Below, in pieces: positions 1 to 23,753 of a DNA stretch of 64,000 nucleotides. The stretch is from contig NC_045143.1 in assembly GCF_008831285.2 (NCBI RefSeq), positions 18,503,655 to 18,567,654 on the forward strand. The letters are read 5' to 3'. Source of the DNA: Nymphaea colorata. Its lineage: Eukaryota; Streptophyta; Magnoliopsida; Nymphaeales; Nymphaeaceae. The notes under the pieces were generated by a model. It saw only the letters and a list, made by a program, of their open reading frames with translations, did not search any database and was not told the origin of the DNA. Within the stretch, counting starts at the first letter, position 1; each line of letters opens with the position of its first letter. Position numbers and translations under genes: made by a program.

Positions 1-345
1 GATGGAACTAATGTACTAGCTGATCTGAAATATTAAGAGCCCCACACTAGTCATCGATGCAGCCAAGGACCTTGGGGGAAAGGGAAAGTAGGGGTGGTGT
101 GGACCACTTGTACACCGGCCGGCTTATCAAAACTTTCATTGACATGACTCTAATTTAGATTTGGATGACTTCAAAATCATATACAGTGCCACACCAGACC
201 TGAATGTGTAACGCAAATGCTTCCCAACGAAAATCCTGGCTCCGCCATGGGAAGAGGGGAATTTTGACTTTCATTTTAGCAATGGGCAAACTCCTACATT
301 CACCCAAAACAAACTTGCCGTATACAAAAGGCGGCAACAAACAAA
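1..345. repeat. Dispersed repeat, copy A (truncated by window edge)
   Basis: This stretch matches about 7780-8150 along most of its length. Shared landmarks, in the same order, are a block near 'gagccccacac', a 'ggaccttgg/aggttaac' block, 'tttcattgacatgactc' against 'tttcattggcacggctc', 'gaatgtgtaa', and 'aaacaaacttgccgtata' against 'aaataaacttggcatata'. The two copies have diverged by many substitutions and small indels. Nothing in it codes. The family is not identified. Confidence 0.7.
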
Positions 346-360
346 GCGACTTCAAATCAG

Positions 361-1345
361 GTGCCGTGGCCAAAGGAGTTGATCACGTCTAAAATGCACC
401 ACTACAAGAAAACTGAGCATACCCGACAACGTTGCTGGGAGCTGGTTGGACGTCCTAGCATAGAAAAATCTTCAAAGCAATCAGATCTTGGGAACTTTGT
501 GACTAAAGATGTTCTTGAGAAATTCTTTCAGAAATTTGCAAAGACTACCAACCTCATTACATCTCAACCTGTCGAGAACTCGAGTGAATGTAAGAACTTT
601 GCTTTAGTGACAATTTCTAAATGTTCACATTGGGTGATTGATTCTGGAGCCACCGATCATGTAACCAGTGACTCAACAAACTTAGATGAGATAGACAAAG
701 GACAAAAACTATGTATCTTTACTGCTGACGGGAGTCCGATTAGTGTTGATGGCATTGGCAAAACTAGTTTTTTTGACAAAGAATTCAAGTCTGTTGTTTT
801 ATATGTTCCAAAAATGAGTACCAGCTTGACATCTATTAGTAAGTTAACTAAATCTCATGACCGCCTGGTTATTTTCTCGTCAAAGGAGGTGATTTTTCAA
901 GAACAGGGTACAAAGAAAGTGATTGGTAGAGGTCGAGAACATGGAGGTTTCTATGTCATGGATCCATGCGACGTTAGCCTTCTCACTAGTAGAAAAAAAT
1001 TGAACGAGTCAAACTACAAGAAGTGGCACACTCGTTTCGGACACATATTAGATAGCAGTTTGCAGTGGCTTGTTCTCAACCGTGTCACTAAAAATTGAGT
1101 GCTTGTGAATTTACAAAATTTACAAGGTTACAATTCCATACTTCCTAATTTTTTTTATTTTGTTTTCTCTCATGTTTGGGGACCTGCTTGTGAGGCCTCT
1201 AATTTAGGATTTAAGTATTATATTAGCTTCATTGATGATAAATTTAAAATGACATTGATATACTTTCTTCAAAATAAAAGTGAGGTTCCTAAAGTATTTG
1301 AAGAATATTATAGCATGATTTTAACTCGGTATGAAAATTAAAAAG
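361..1345 (+). pseudogene. Ty1/copia retrotransposon fragment: gag end, protease, start of integrase
   Basis: A continuous frame at 361-1098 carries a degenerate zinc-knuckle-like stretch (HYKKTEHTRQRCWEL, with the first Cys lost), then the aspartic protease signature WVIDSGATDH, then the gag-pre-integrase WHTRFGH motif. It stops at 1096-1098. The frame resumes at 1099-1341 with an integrase-like segment (WGPA, then YYISFIDDKFK). There is no reverse transcriptase, no RNase H and no LTR around it, so this is a 5'- and 3'-truncated relic. Family membership rests on the order zinc knuckle, protease, pre-integrase, integrase. It is not functional. Confidence 0.8.
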
Positions 1346-2017
1346 CTTCGGTTTAACAATTATGGAGAATATGTTTTTATCAATATTTTTTTTTATAGTC
1401 AATTACAATATCTGTAACCATAAGAGGCGCTCTTGGTATTTCACGCACGTCCTTTCCCTTTCACTTCTTACTGCAAGGAAGGCAATATCTCCCTTTCCTT
1501 GTCCAAGGAGTGGTCACCGTTGCAACAAATACAAATATGGGTATTTAAGCATCAAATTACATTAAAATTATATGAAAGTAATATTAAAAATTAATATATT
1601 TCATGTGTTGTTAATAGTAGCACTACAAATGGTTTCAAAATTGTATCCAAAATGACCGAAAAGGTAGAAATAAGGCAGGATCTAAGTTTCTCATTTTGAA
1701 CAAATCCAAAATCATTGTACAATGAACCAATCATTAGTTCCAAAGCATGGGTGTGCATAGAAACCAATACATAAAATTGATTAATAAAAGAATTGGAAAA
1801 AGCTTCTATTCTGCTACTTAAGTTATAGAGGGATTCCTGAACCAACAAATTAAGAGTGATAAGTTCATTATTACCCATAGTAGAATAAGTACTTAGAATA
1901 GTGAAAAAAGTGTTAAGCATTCTTACCAATTGTACTAAAAATGAAGTGCTTCAAACTATTTCCTATATATATGTATTGTGATTAATAGTAACCAGACCAC
2001 TTGAGTAATGAATAAAA
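1346..2017. other. Intergenic, AT-rich; no gene seen
   Basis: No conserved coding signal is recognisable on either strand. The longer open frames here lack known motifs. Confidence 0.5.
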
Positions 2018-2114
2018 ACCAACTAACTAAATATATTACTTTAAGTAAGAAAACAAACCAACTAACTAAATATATTACTTTAAGTAAGAAAACAAACCAA
2101 CTAACTAAATATAT
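2018..2114. repeat. 39-bp tandem repeat, 2.5 copies
   Basis: Two full units start at 2018 and 2057 and a 19-bp partial unit starts at 2096. The units look identical, which implies a recent duplication. The repeat lies about 0.7 kb upstream of the beta-glucosidase start codon. Confidence 0.9.
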
Positions 2115-2681
2115 GTTTCTCATCAAATCACTCTTAAAATCATATCTGTATGGTTAGATTTAAAAAACAAAGAGGAACTTAATAATTAATTTGATTAGCT
2201 CTGGTTTTTACCTACTTTTATCATTTGCCCATAAAAAATGATAGCACCTTGTGTTAATAATAAGTGATTGATTTGGCTTGTACGGCGAGAAGCTTATCGT
2301 TTCATTACATGTGATTTCAAGCGTATTTATTTGGGCGCGTGATTTGATTACGAATGGGTATTGGACCGTATTGTTTCCAAAAAAAAAAAAAAAAACTCAC
2401 ATGTGGAAAAAACGTGTATATATATATATATTGCGTACTTGAGAATTGGGAGTTGCGTGTTTAGATGAAAATTTCTGAAACCTTAAGTAAGAGGAAGTAG
2501 CGTTCTAAAACGAAAAATAAAAAATAAGAGAAGGCCGGAAACAGGTTATGTGCACATTCTTCAAAAATATTTTAATGTTCATGATCAAAATACCTCTATT
2601 TAAAGTAAAAAAAAAAAACATTTAAAAGGACAAAGATCTCGAAAGAAACGTGTTTGAACAGGTAGGCATGCATGTGATGGT

Positions 2682-2717
<36 letters not shown>

Positions 2718-2734
2718 CATAAGGTTTTTAATTA
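2115..2734. other. Distal upstream region of the beta-glucosidase gene
   Basis: Very AT-rich non-coding DNA with a poly-A run near 2380, a short TA tract near 2418-2431 and a longer (TA)n tract at about 2685-2716. No gene is seen. Confidence 0.5.
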
Positions 2735-2834
2735 GGCGTGACGTAACTGTGGCGTAACCATCTACTGCTACCATATACCGGAGAAGGCTATAAATTAATA
2801 CGAAACAAGATTTTTCTACAATACGTTCCTAAAA
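2735..2834 (+). promoter_or_regulatory. Core promoter and short 5' UTR of the beta-glucosidase gene
   Basis: A TATA box (TATAAATT) lies at 2789-2796, 46 bp before the ATG, which predicts a 5' UTR of only about 15-20 nt. About 50 bp further upstream is TGACGTAA (2739-2746), which contains the TGACG core bound by plant bZIP/TGA factors. The TATA position supports 2835 as the start. The regulatory role of the TGACG core is inferred from sequence alone. Confidence 0.55.
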
Positions 2835-14364
<11,530 letters not shown>

Positions 14365-14450
14365 CTATAATTAGCTACTAGCTCGTGCAACTGCAGCAAT
14401 AGTGTGCATTCCCTTTAGCTGTTATTGTAGCAACATCATAATAAGGTTTG

Positions 14451-14600
14451 TTGTCAATTGATTATGAGAATGGACTCAGGTGGTATCTGAAGCATTCTAC
14501 CTTCTAGTATTGAGGGTGAGAGTTCATGCCGAGCTATTGTCTAGTTGTATAACTGCAGCAATAGTACTGATACTCTCTGCCTATTTCTGCAATAATGCCA
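14451..14600 (+). pseudogene. Decayed duplicate of the beta-glucosidase last-exon end
   Basis: In one frame from about 14452 the sequence reads SIDYENGLRWYLKHSTF and then stops. This matches the real C terminus ([17 protein letters not shown]) encoded about 170 bp upstream. The similarity continues past the stop into the 3' UTR, where both have a 'ctgcagcaatagt' block. It is therefore a tandem duplicate of the exon 13 end plus 3' flank, or the last trace of a neighbouring GH1 paralogue. It is not expressed as part of the 512-aa protein. Confidence 0.75.
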
Positions 14601-17559
14601 TAACAAGATATGTGGTGCTATCATCCACTAAATAATAGAAGTATTTCATGCTGTAGATTCTGAGATGAAACTATGTTGACATTTTCTTGTGATACCAAGT
14701 ATAAAGTGTGAACCCTTCTCCCCCTTCAAGAATTCGGGGTTGCTTTGAGGCCTATATGGAGATGATGCACCTTTAGCTCGATGCCATGCTCCACCCCATA
14801 AAGCCAAGGGTGGAGGGTGAAATTTTGTTTGACAGGAGACAAATTATATTGTTAAAAGATTTATGACGTCAAATTTTGTTTTTCCAAAATTTCATAGGGA
14901 GAAAATGCAAAATTTTCAAGATATAACTATTAAATTTTATTATGTAAAAATTTATGGGTGGACTATGGCCCTTGCCACTTCCCCTCCTCCTCCCCCTACA
15001 CAAACCCCCCCCCCCCCCAAAAAAAAAAAAAACCTGCTTGTATGTATAATGCCCTTCGGAGCAGTTTTATTTTATTACACACCAATACGACTGGATATGC
15101 TTCGTCGCTCGTGCTTGGTTTATGTGGCGATCATGCCATTGCATTGAAAAGTTTTTCTAAGTAGGAGCAGACATAAGTACCAATTATATTGGTTGCACAT
15201 TCTCATAACCCACAAGATCCAGTTGATTGTTGCCCTTAAGAATTGGGTTGAAATAGAATATGATTAAGTCTGTTTAGCCCCATTGAAGAAGCACAATGGA
15301 GAAAGTTACCCTTGACTCATCCAAACGATGTGCAAGTTACTCCGTTTGTCAACTGGACCCTTTCCTTTACTATTTAACCTGGCAATAAAGCATAAATGAT
15401 GTAGATGGGCCACATACTTGTTGGAAATGTTAACCAAACCAACAATAATATGAAACCCATTTTTATGCACATTCAATAGAACCAATCAAGCAAACACATT
15501 CATAAAGTGCAGTTGTTCCTAGACAATCCAGTTTTAAGAAATGCATATGATGATGTCACAATTAGTGAGGGTTCACCATTAATTCAAGACTGGTAATGAG
15601 CCTCTTTATGGCTGTCCGACATTAGGAACAAGGTGCGGTTGCTTTATGAATCTCCCCTAAAATTGGGGTAGATTCATGAAACACTTGGCAAAGTATACCA
15701 TGCATCTACCCCAATATTGTGGTGGATTTCTGAAATAGTTACATGTTGTTTCTGATGATGCGAAAAAAACCCCCTTTGGTGGGATCACATACATTTTTTT
15801 ATTGAGCAAAAGGACAAAATCCACTATATCCTCTTACCATCTAGAAGGAGCTGAAGTTTACAGCTTTGTTCTCCTTCTTGTTGTTACAAGCAGGATTTTG
15901 CAACTTTGTTCTCCTTCTTTTTGTTAAAAAATTGTGTTAGACACTACATGTGAGTATATGCATGTGAAAGCAAATAAGAGGAAGACGTTTTCCACTTAAG
16001 ATGAACACTTCATCGTGATATGTGGGTACTTGATATCATAGTCAACTTATTATTATCATGGTAGAATTGCCACCTCAAACTATAATTGAAATAAAAATTC
16101 CATTTCTTGCACTATTTTATAGCACGGAATTTTAATCTAGAATTAATACACTTATATCAAAGGAGAAATGGAATTTTCGCATTAAAGAAAAGTTGCCATT
16201 AGACTCCATGCAAATTCAAAACTATAGACTTATTGCTTAAAAAAAAATACATGCTAAAATTTCAAAGCTCAAATTTTTTGTCTTTAATATTTTCTATTTC
16301 ATAGCTGACAAATTTTTAAAACTAATTCGACAGAGGAACTACAAAAGATCAAGTGTTAAATCTACATGGCACCATGAGAGCCGTCTAAGTGTGGGACCAC
16401 TGTTTTGATCTCTTCAGAAAGAACATTGGGTCCATCATTGCATTGTTGAAACAAGACAAAGAAAGAACAACTTTTAACTACATGTTGTTGAGCAAGATAG
16501 AGACACAAAGAATAAGTACATGGGAGAAAAGAAATTCACTTCACCATAAAAAAATGTGATGATGGCACCGTATTGACAACACATGCAAAGAATACTGCGA
16601 ACACAAGAAATCAACTCTCAAATATAGGTATTTGAATTACAGAATCACAAGTTTCCTAAACTGATGGGGCAGGCTCAAGGTGTGTGTCAGCTATGAAAAA
16701 GCAGAGCAAGCTGAGGATGAGAAGGATGTAGTTATAGGCATATGTGCAGCTTATCATATGGAGGACAAAAGTGCCATCCTCATCTTTGTAACATCTTGGA
16801 TAGGTACATTCAGAATTAGTTTCTTCAATTTGCTGACACAATTTTTTTTTGTGATTTGATGTGCAAGTATGCTAATTCCTAGTGGTTGGAGTTTTTAGAT
16901 GAGATCGATACGATTGGGTACAACTTGTTGTAAGCTATCATAGATGTGATACTATCAGTGCTGGGGTGTCGATAGACTAGCATTAGACCAATGCTTACAT
17001 GGATGTGATTTTAGGTATGTGAATCATATTATATGATGTGGTACGACGATCATATTATATATATATTTAGTATATTTTATTGGATGATGTGATGTCAGCA
17101 TGTGTCAAATGTTGATATTGTGTTGTAAGCTGAAGAACAAGATGAATGTAGGCCAACAGCCAAAGCCTAGTTTTATCATGAACCAGCTTATCAACTAGAT
17201 GCTAATTGAGCCCATTGCATAAAGGGTTGACTCAATATGTGTGCCATGACTGTAAGCTATGTAGCAGTCTTATGTACATCCCAGTGGAGAATGCATTGTC
17301 ACTCAATGCATGGGAATATGTAGTTAGGTCCACATGCAGTTATTTATGAAGTGCACAAATTTGTCTTTGTAATATACAAAGAGCACAACCTATTATATGA
17401 TACAATTTAATAACTGATGCATAATTAACGCATAACTCGACTTGTCCTATATAACTATATGCACTTATTTTGGAGACCCAATGTGTGCTATGCAGGCTAC
17501 TACATGTCATGCGGAGGCTTCTGCCATGCATGCAGTCATCACACCAATGTAAGTGGTTG
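14601..17559. other. Intergenic, no gene recognised
   Basis: AT-rich sequence with a poly-C/poly-A run at about 15008-15033 and a small foldback at 15643-15681 (arms tttatgaatctcccct / ggggtagattcatgaaa). Short open frames here, such as 16656-16841 on the minus strand, have no recognisable motif. Confidence 0.5.
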
Positions 17560-20500
17560 CCACAACTGCCACAGTCCCTGCACCCATAGTACAGCTATTA
17601 TTCATGGATGTGAAGCCACCAAAGTTCATAGGCAATGATGGAACAAAAGTAAAGAAGAGTTAAAAGAGATTGAAAAGATTTTCGTGATGTATGAGATGTC
17701 TAAAGAGTTGAAGCTTAGATATTTCACTTATATGTTAGGTGGAGATGTAGGGAATTGGTTGGCAACAAGTTTCCAAGATCGGGATGCTACAAAAGCAAAA
17801 ATTAGAGAGCTGTTTGTTGAGGTTTACATTCATGATCGTGTATGAATGAGCTATACGCAAGAATTTCTTGATCTGTTATAGTGAAGGATGAGTTTAGTAG
17901 GGTAAAGAGCCAGATTCAAACATCATGAGAAGTACTACCCTCATATTTATATGGCAGACAAATCAAGTGCCAACAAATTCATTAAGGGTGAGTAGACAGA
18001 CTTTGTGGCAAGGTGATGATCACGAAACCAATTGAACTAAAGAAAGTAATGGAAAGGGCCATTAGATTCAAAGAAGATTGAGCTCAGGTGTAGGAAGATA
18101 CCAGGAAGATGAGAGAGACTATTTTCAGTGAGATCAGTCAAGGGAAGCCGAGAAACATCCCCCCTCACCAGGGCAACAATGTTTAGTTTCCTCCAATTTT
18201 ATTGTAGATCGCCCGTGTTCTAGATTTTCAAGTACTTACCTTTTTTGTGATGACCATAGGTATTTTATTCAGGAGTGCCTAGAAATGAGGGAATAACAAC
18301 AATTGTGCTCAATCCTCCAACAGTAAGTTTGTCTTTGTCAGTTAGGTGGGTTCCAGTCAATTGCAAGGTAAGAGGGCAATCAAGTGTGTATATTTTACGA
18401 CTATGGAGGATTTACAAACTCCAAGATGCGGCTTGATTGAAGGACTGCCGCCACCTCAAGAGATTGAATTCACCATTGATCTTGTACCTAGCCACCTAAC
18501 TTGAAGGTACCTTATAGGATGACTCAAGTAGTTGCAGGAACTGTTAAATAAGAAATTTATTCACCCTAGCATCTTTTCTAGGGCATATTTCTGCTATTTG
18601 TGAAGAAGAATGACATGCCTTTGTACTTACACTTCAGTTGTGCATCAAGAGGGATATTTATTCCTATGATTATCTTTATGACATGATATGGCCACTATGA
18701 GTTTCTTGTGTTACTTTTTGGATTGACTAAAGCTCCTATTATATTTATAAACTTGATGAACAAAGTGTTCAAGGATTACTTAGACCAATTTTTGTTTGTT
18801 TTCATTGACGATCACTTAATCTATTCTGCCTCTCATGAAGGGTATGAGCAACATCTCCACATCATACAAGGCATTTTGAGGTAGCATAATCATTATACTA
18901 AGCTATCTAAATGTGAATTATGGCTTGAGCACATTAGTCTCTTGAGACATATCATCTCTGGTCATGGATGGCAGTGGATCCAACAAAAGTTGAGGTAGTG
19001 CAGCAGTGAAAGGCTCTCATGACTCCTACTAGAGTGAGAGTTTTCACTGGTTTGGCAAGTTATTACAAGTGATTTATGCAGGAATTCTCATAGATTGTGC
19101 TACCTATGACTACTTTGCTCAAGAGGTAGTTGAAATTTGTTGGGTCTGAAGCATGTGATAGGAGCTTCTAAATGTTGAAGTAAAAGTTGATGACTACTCT
19201 AGTGGTAGCATTGCCCTTTGGCAAAGAGGCATTTGTAGTTATTTAGATGCTTTCAAATTTGAATATGGTAAAGTGCTTATACAGCGTGAGTGTGTGATAG
19301 GCTACATCTCATGTCAGCTAAGACCCTACAAGTACTACTATCCCATAAATGATATGGAGTTAGGCACCATGGTACATGCTTTCAACATTTGGAGCCAATA
19401 TTTGTGTCACACTGAGTTTGACGTTTTTGCAAACATATCTACTTTCACAGAAGTATTTAAACCTTTTGACAACACTGATGGATGGAGTATCTGATGGATT
19501 ATAACTTCAAGATTTCCTATCACTATGGGGAAGCTAATTTTGTAGCATATGCACTGAGCTACAAGTCAGATGCCACAATACATGGGATAATCCATTAGAC
19601 ATGGAAGTTGGTGAAGGAGTTAGCAGCAAGGCATCCCTTCACTAATGGGTGAGGCGTGATTTCTCTTTATGTGATGGCTCAAATAGATTTGCTAGAATTG
19701 ATTTTGTACATGCAGAAGGAGAGTTCTAATTATGCATAGATGAAGGATCAATATGAGTTTGAAGAGTCAGCATTTTCTTTTGATCCTAATGGTGGGAGTT
19801 AGTTTCAAAACTGAATGTGGGTGCCAAATAAAAAGGTAGTGAAGAAAAGTCTCATAGACAAGTTACAATGTTTACAGTACACAATTCATCCGAGTAGTGA
19901 CAAATTGTTTCAAGATGAAAAGTACAGTTTTTGGGGGTTAGGTACAAATTCAAATATATCAAACTATATGGCCATATGTTTAGTATGCAACAGGTGAAAG
20001 TAGAACACCAGAGACTAGGCAGATTTCTACAACCTCTCGATAGGCCTTACAAAGACAAGGAGACAACACAATGTTTTTTTAGGTAGCACTTGATCGACTA
20101 ACTAAGTAAGCCAACTTCTTGCTAATCTATGAGACACAGGTAGTGGATTCTCTTGCAAATTTGCATACAGACAAGTTTGCCAGATTGCATAGTGTGCCAC
20201 ACATCATTATTTCTTATCAAGATCATCGATTCACATTACAATTTTCAAAGTCATTACATAGATTATTAGAGGTACAACTGTGTATGAGTATAGTTTTTTT
20301 TTTTTATCAGATAGATGGCCAGATCGGGAGGACAACCCCAACCTTCAAAGATATGCATAGGGGTTGCCCTTGGTGTGGAAGGGTGAGAGATAGATATCTA
20401 AAACTGGTAGAATTTACATACGACAACAGCTATTACTCTGTATTATGATGATGGCACCATATGAGGTATTATATAGTTGACCATGTTGTTCTTCATACTG

Positions 20501-20592
20501 TGATGAGATATGGAACAGGAGAATGGAGGATCTCTTGCTACAACATTATACAAATAAGGTTCATATGATTTGGGAGAAGCTCATTACAACTC
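17560..20592 (+). pseudogene. Ty3/gypsy retrotransposon relic (gag, RT, RNase H, integrase)
   Basis: Read across many frameshifts and stops, the order is as follows. Gag lies near 17650-17990 (ELKLRYFTYMLGGDVGNWL). A poor zinc knuckle lies near 18240. Reverse transcriptase lies at about 18470-18880 (PYRMTQ, then FVKKND, then the YxDD-equivalent VFIDDHLIYS). RNase H and tether lie at about 19280-19590 (YHYGEANFVAYALSYKS). Integrase lies at about 19815-20460 (an H2C2-like segment ending CLVC, then DRLTK, then DGQIGRT). The order RT, RNase H, integrase is diagnostic of Ty3. The motifs resemble the Del/Tekay chromovirus group, but lineage is only suggested. The relic is cut off by an LTR-like sequence at 20593. 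Confidence 0.8.
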
Positions 20593-21560
20593 TGTTTGCA
20601 TCCCCAAATTTTTTATTTTTGGTTTTGGAGTGCTCCAAAAAAATGTGTTTTGTTTTGAAATGAGAGAGAAAAGGACTCGCCCGTTGGTACGAGAATTGAC
20701 CGTTCCTTGTGCCTTTAGGAAGGGTAATCAATCCAAGGGCTATGTCTATTAGTGATGCATTTCGTTTTGGCTTGAACATCTTTTTCAATCTAAATGTGGT
20801 GTTGTGTTTGAGAAAATGTTGAAGATTTGATGTTTCAAACTTTTAAAAAAACTCTTGAAGAATGACTTGAAAATGTAAAACATTTTGAATTAAGAAAAAC
20901 TTGAATTGAGAAATCCTTACAAATATTGTTTAGAAAGCTTGAGAATCATTTTTGAAGTAGATTTAGTGTTCTCTTAAGACTTTAAGTAGGTTTGAGGTTT
21001 TACCCTAATTCGGTTACTACCTTATTAGAGCTCCATCTAATCTTGTTTAAGTTATTTTAGAGAAGTGCTTGTGGTCATTTGTGATGTTAAGTGAACATGG
21101 ATGCATAAATGCATTGATCCTACATGATTCATTTCTACCACAACATCTATTTAAAGGAATTCATACCATCACAGACATCTAAAATTTTTGTAATAAATAT
21201 TTTTGATGAAAAGAGAAAAGTTTTTGAAAATAGAATAGGGTTGTAAACCCTCAAAAATGATTATAATATTGGGTCATTACTTGACTTTTGGTCTTAGTGA
21301 AGTCGGCAAATGAAAAAGATCTTGAGAGAAAAATGTACAAGAGAATGGAAAAGATGAAAGACTTATCCCAAGAGAGATAAAGATCTTGAAAAACATAAAA
21401 TCAAATATTTAAAAGAGAGAGATTTTAAAATGAAAGACATGTATATATATTCATATATATGTATATGAGGGTTTGTAAAAGCATGTTAAATCATAAAGAG
21501 AGAAAGTCAAAGAAAGATATTCATGTGCACGTATACGTATATGTCTTCATGAGAGTTAAA
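20593..21560 (+). repeat. LTR-like repeat, copy 1
   Basis: It begins TGTTTGCATCCCC and aligns, by eye, over about 950 bp with the reverse complement of 32240-33219. A shorter third copy starts at 29211. The best conserved block is at about 20675-20750 (gcccgttggtacg, gaccgttcc, gcctttag, ggtaatcaatccaagggct). The downstream LTR limit is unclear and may extend to about 23.7 kb. Confidence 0.7.
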
Positions 21561-22044
21561 CTCAAGAAATGAATTGAAAATATCCGGCTTTGATTTTTTA
21601 TGTAGGCCGGAGGGAAACTTGGGATGATGCATGAACTTAAGTTAAGTTTCCAAGGCCGCATTAGAAAGGTTTCTTTCAAAAATATTTTGGAAAGCAAGAT
21701 TTCAAATATTTTTATATATGAACATAAAACATAGTTATTTCATTTGTTATAAGGGAATATGTTTCTTCCACCGTTGGGTATGAAAGAAAATCAAACCACA
21801 TGATAAGGCGCTCATTAGGTTTCTTAATTGAAAGTTTAGAAAGAAACTAATGCAAATGAGATGAAAGTGCATATTAACATATACATATTTGTGAGGGTTT
21901 TTCCCGTGTTGGACAAGCCTCAACCTCAAAAATTAACATAAGAATAAAGAGTCTCAAACCACACTCTCATTCTCACCATCCATTCACATACAAATGAAAA
22001 ATCAAACAACTATGCATAGATAATATCTTAAAACAATGCAACAT

Positions 22045-22350
22045 TCAAGAAAAGAGAAAGCATGATTCAATCATAAAATGAAATATTATCTTATCTTCTC
22101 ATGGTCCCGGTGCACTCGAGCATAGCTCCTTGACTCTAAAATAGAGGTTTGAGAGCTATCTCATGTGGCCATGAGACGATGAAGAAGAGGGGAAATAGGG
22201 TAACAACAACAAGACTATATTCAAGAAAAGAAATAGCATGATTTAATCATAGAATGAAAGATTACTTCACATTTTCATGTTCCTGGTGCACTTAAGAATA
22301 GCTTCTTGACTCTAAATTAGAGATTTGAAGGCTATCTCTAATGAAAACTA
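22045..22350. repeat. ~175-bp direct duplication
   Basis: Blocks starting near 22047 and 22222 share 'caagaaaagagaaagcatga', 'tcatgttcctggtgcact' and 'ttgactctaaa' in order, with moderate divergence. Non-coding; possibly internal to the LTR-like unit. Confidence 0.7.
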
Positions 22351-23753
22351 CTTTAGACGAAATGAACATCTTAGCTTGGAATGATCCTACATCCCCTTTA
22401 GTGAAGCTCCAAGATGATGAAGAGGATGCCTCCAAGAGAGTTGTAGTTTGATAAAACTTGCTCCAAGTTGGAGAAGAAGAGATAAATGGAAAGAGGAAAA
22501 GGAAGAGGGAAATGAAAGAAGAGAGCTAAGGGAAAAAACTCTAAGTCTTCAAGTGAGAATGCACTAGAGTTTCTCCAAGAGCTAGCTCATGCCCAAGAGA
22601 GATGATCGCTGGACGTGCGAGCTTCTTTTTTTATTTTATTTTATTTTTTTTACTTTTTATGAAATAAGGGTTTTTAGTATAAAAGCATAAAAATTCATTT
22701 TTTTTGTTTAATTTATTTTAAAAGTGTATAAAACTAATTTTTTTGTTGCAACAAGGTGGTCGACTTCGTTTTAAGCTTCAAAAACATATTTTGGTGCGAA
22801 GACGAAGCGTAAAACAAGGGAGAGGTCTATGCACACGCGCGCGATGCTTATAGCACCAGACTTTGTTGTTTTGAACTCGATTTTGAATTTTGAGTTTGAA
22901 ACAGTTGATGGATCTAAACTTAGGTTTTGGATCTGAGTTTTGGATTTTAGATTTGAATCTTGTGTTTAAATTTGGGTTTTGTGCTTGGGTAAAATAACAT
23001 AGCCTTTTGGAAAAATTTGGGGTGATTACAAACTTTGAGTCAACCAAAGCAATATATTGATTACAAATGTGAATCATTTGACTTTCAAGTGGGAGACCAT
23101 ACTTTCATGTGTGTTTCATAATTAGGATTTGTTTAATAATGTTTAATCAATAATTAACCTTAACTAATCAAGTGATCAACCTTTAATGGTATTACTATAC
23201 ATTTTGATTTTAGGTGAAAATTTCTTAAAAATAATGGGCCTTCCTTAAAAAGTAAAAGAATTAAAGGAGGGAGTCAAGCAAACTCAACCCCCACCCCTTT
23301 TGCAATGTTGAAGGGGAGAAAAAGAGTGAAAATGAGAAGAGAAAAGAGAAGAGAAGGAAAAAGAGTGAAAATGAGAAGAGAAAAGAGAAGAGAAGGGGGA
23401 GAAAGAGAAGTCACCAGCACTAGTCAGGAAGGTCATCTAGCTAAGCTGGGGGTGTTTAACACATACCAGGACTAGCTAAACCATAGGTATGGCCTTCTCT
23501 AGGAGTCTTGCGATTGAAAATTTATGTTTTGATTAAATTCGGATCGTAGTATGCATCGTTTCACACAAAATTCTAAGATTGACGCCTATTTTTCATGCTC
23601 TATGCATTGGCATATTTGATTTGGGAAAAAAGTGGACAGTGTGGGTGTTTTTACAAAGCCCCAAATCCCCAATTTCTTCTAGCGACCCTTTGGGGCTAGT
23701 TTGGCATATAGTCTTTGGGCCAAATTTTACATTTGATGCCTATTTATCGTGCT
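22351..23753. other. Repeat-derived DNA between LTR-like copy 1 and the CACTA-like element
   Basis: Purine-rich on the + strand, with a 39-bp tandem duplication at 23319-23396. No gene is seen. The segment around 23580-23650 is repeated by 23734-23753 joined to 26934-27010, so the CACTA-like element landed inside a second copy of that sequence. Confidence 0.5.

Noticed and set aside
16656-16841. 61-codon minus-strand frame with Cys residues and a hydrophobic end
   Set aside because: No recognised family, no promoter or splice context, and isolated in repeat-poor intergenic DNA.
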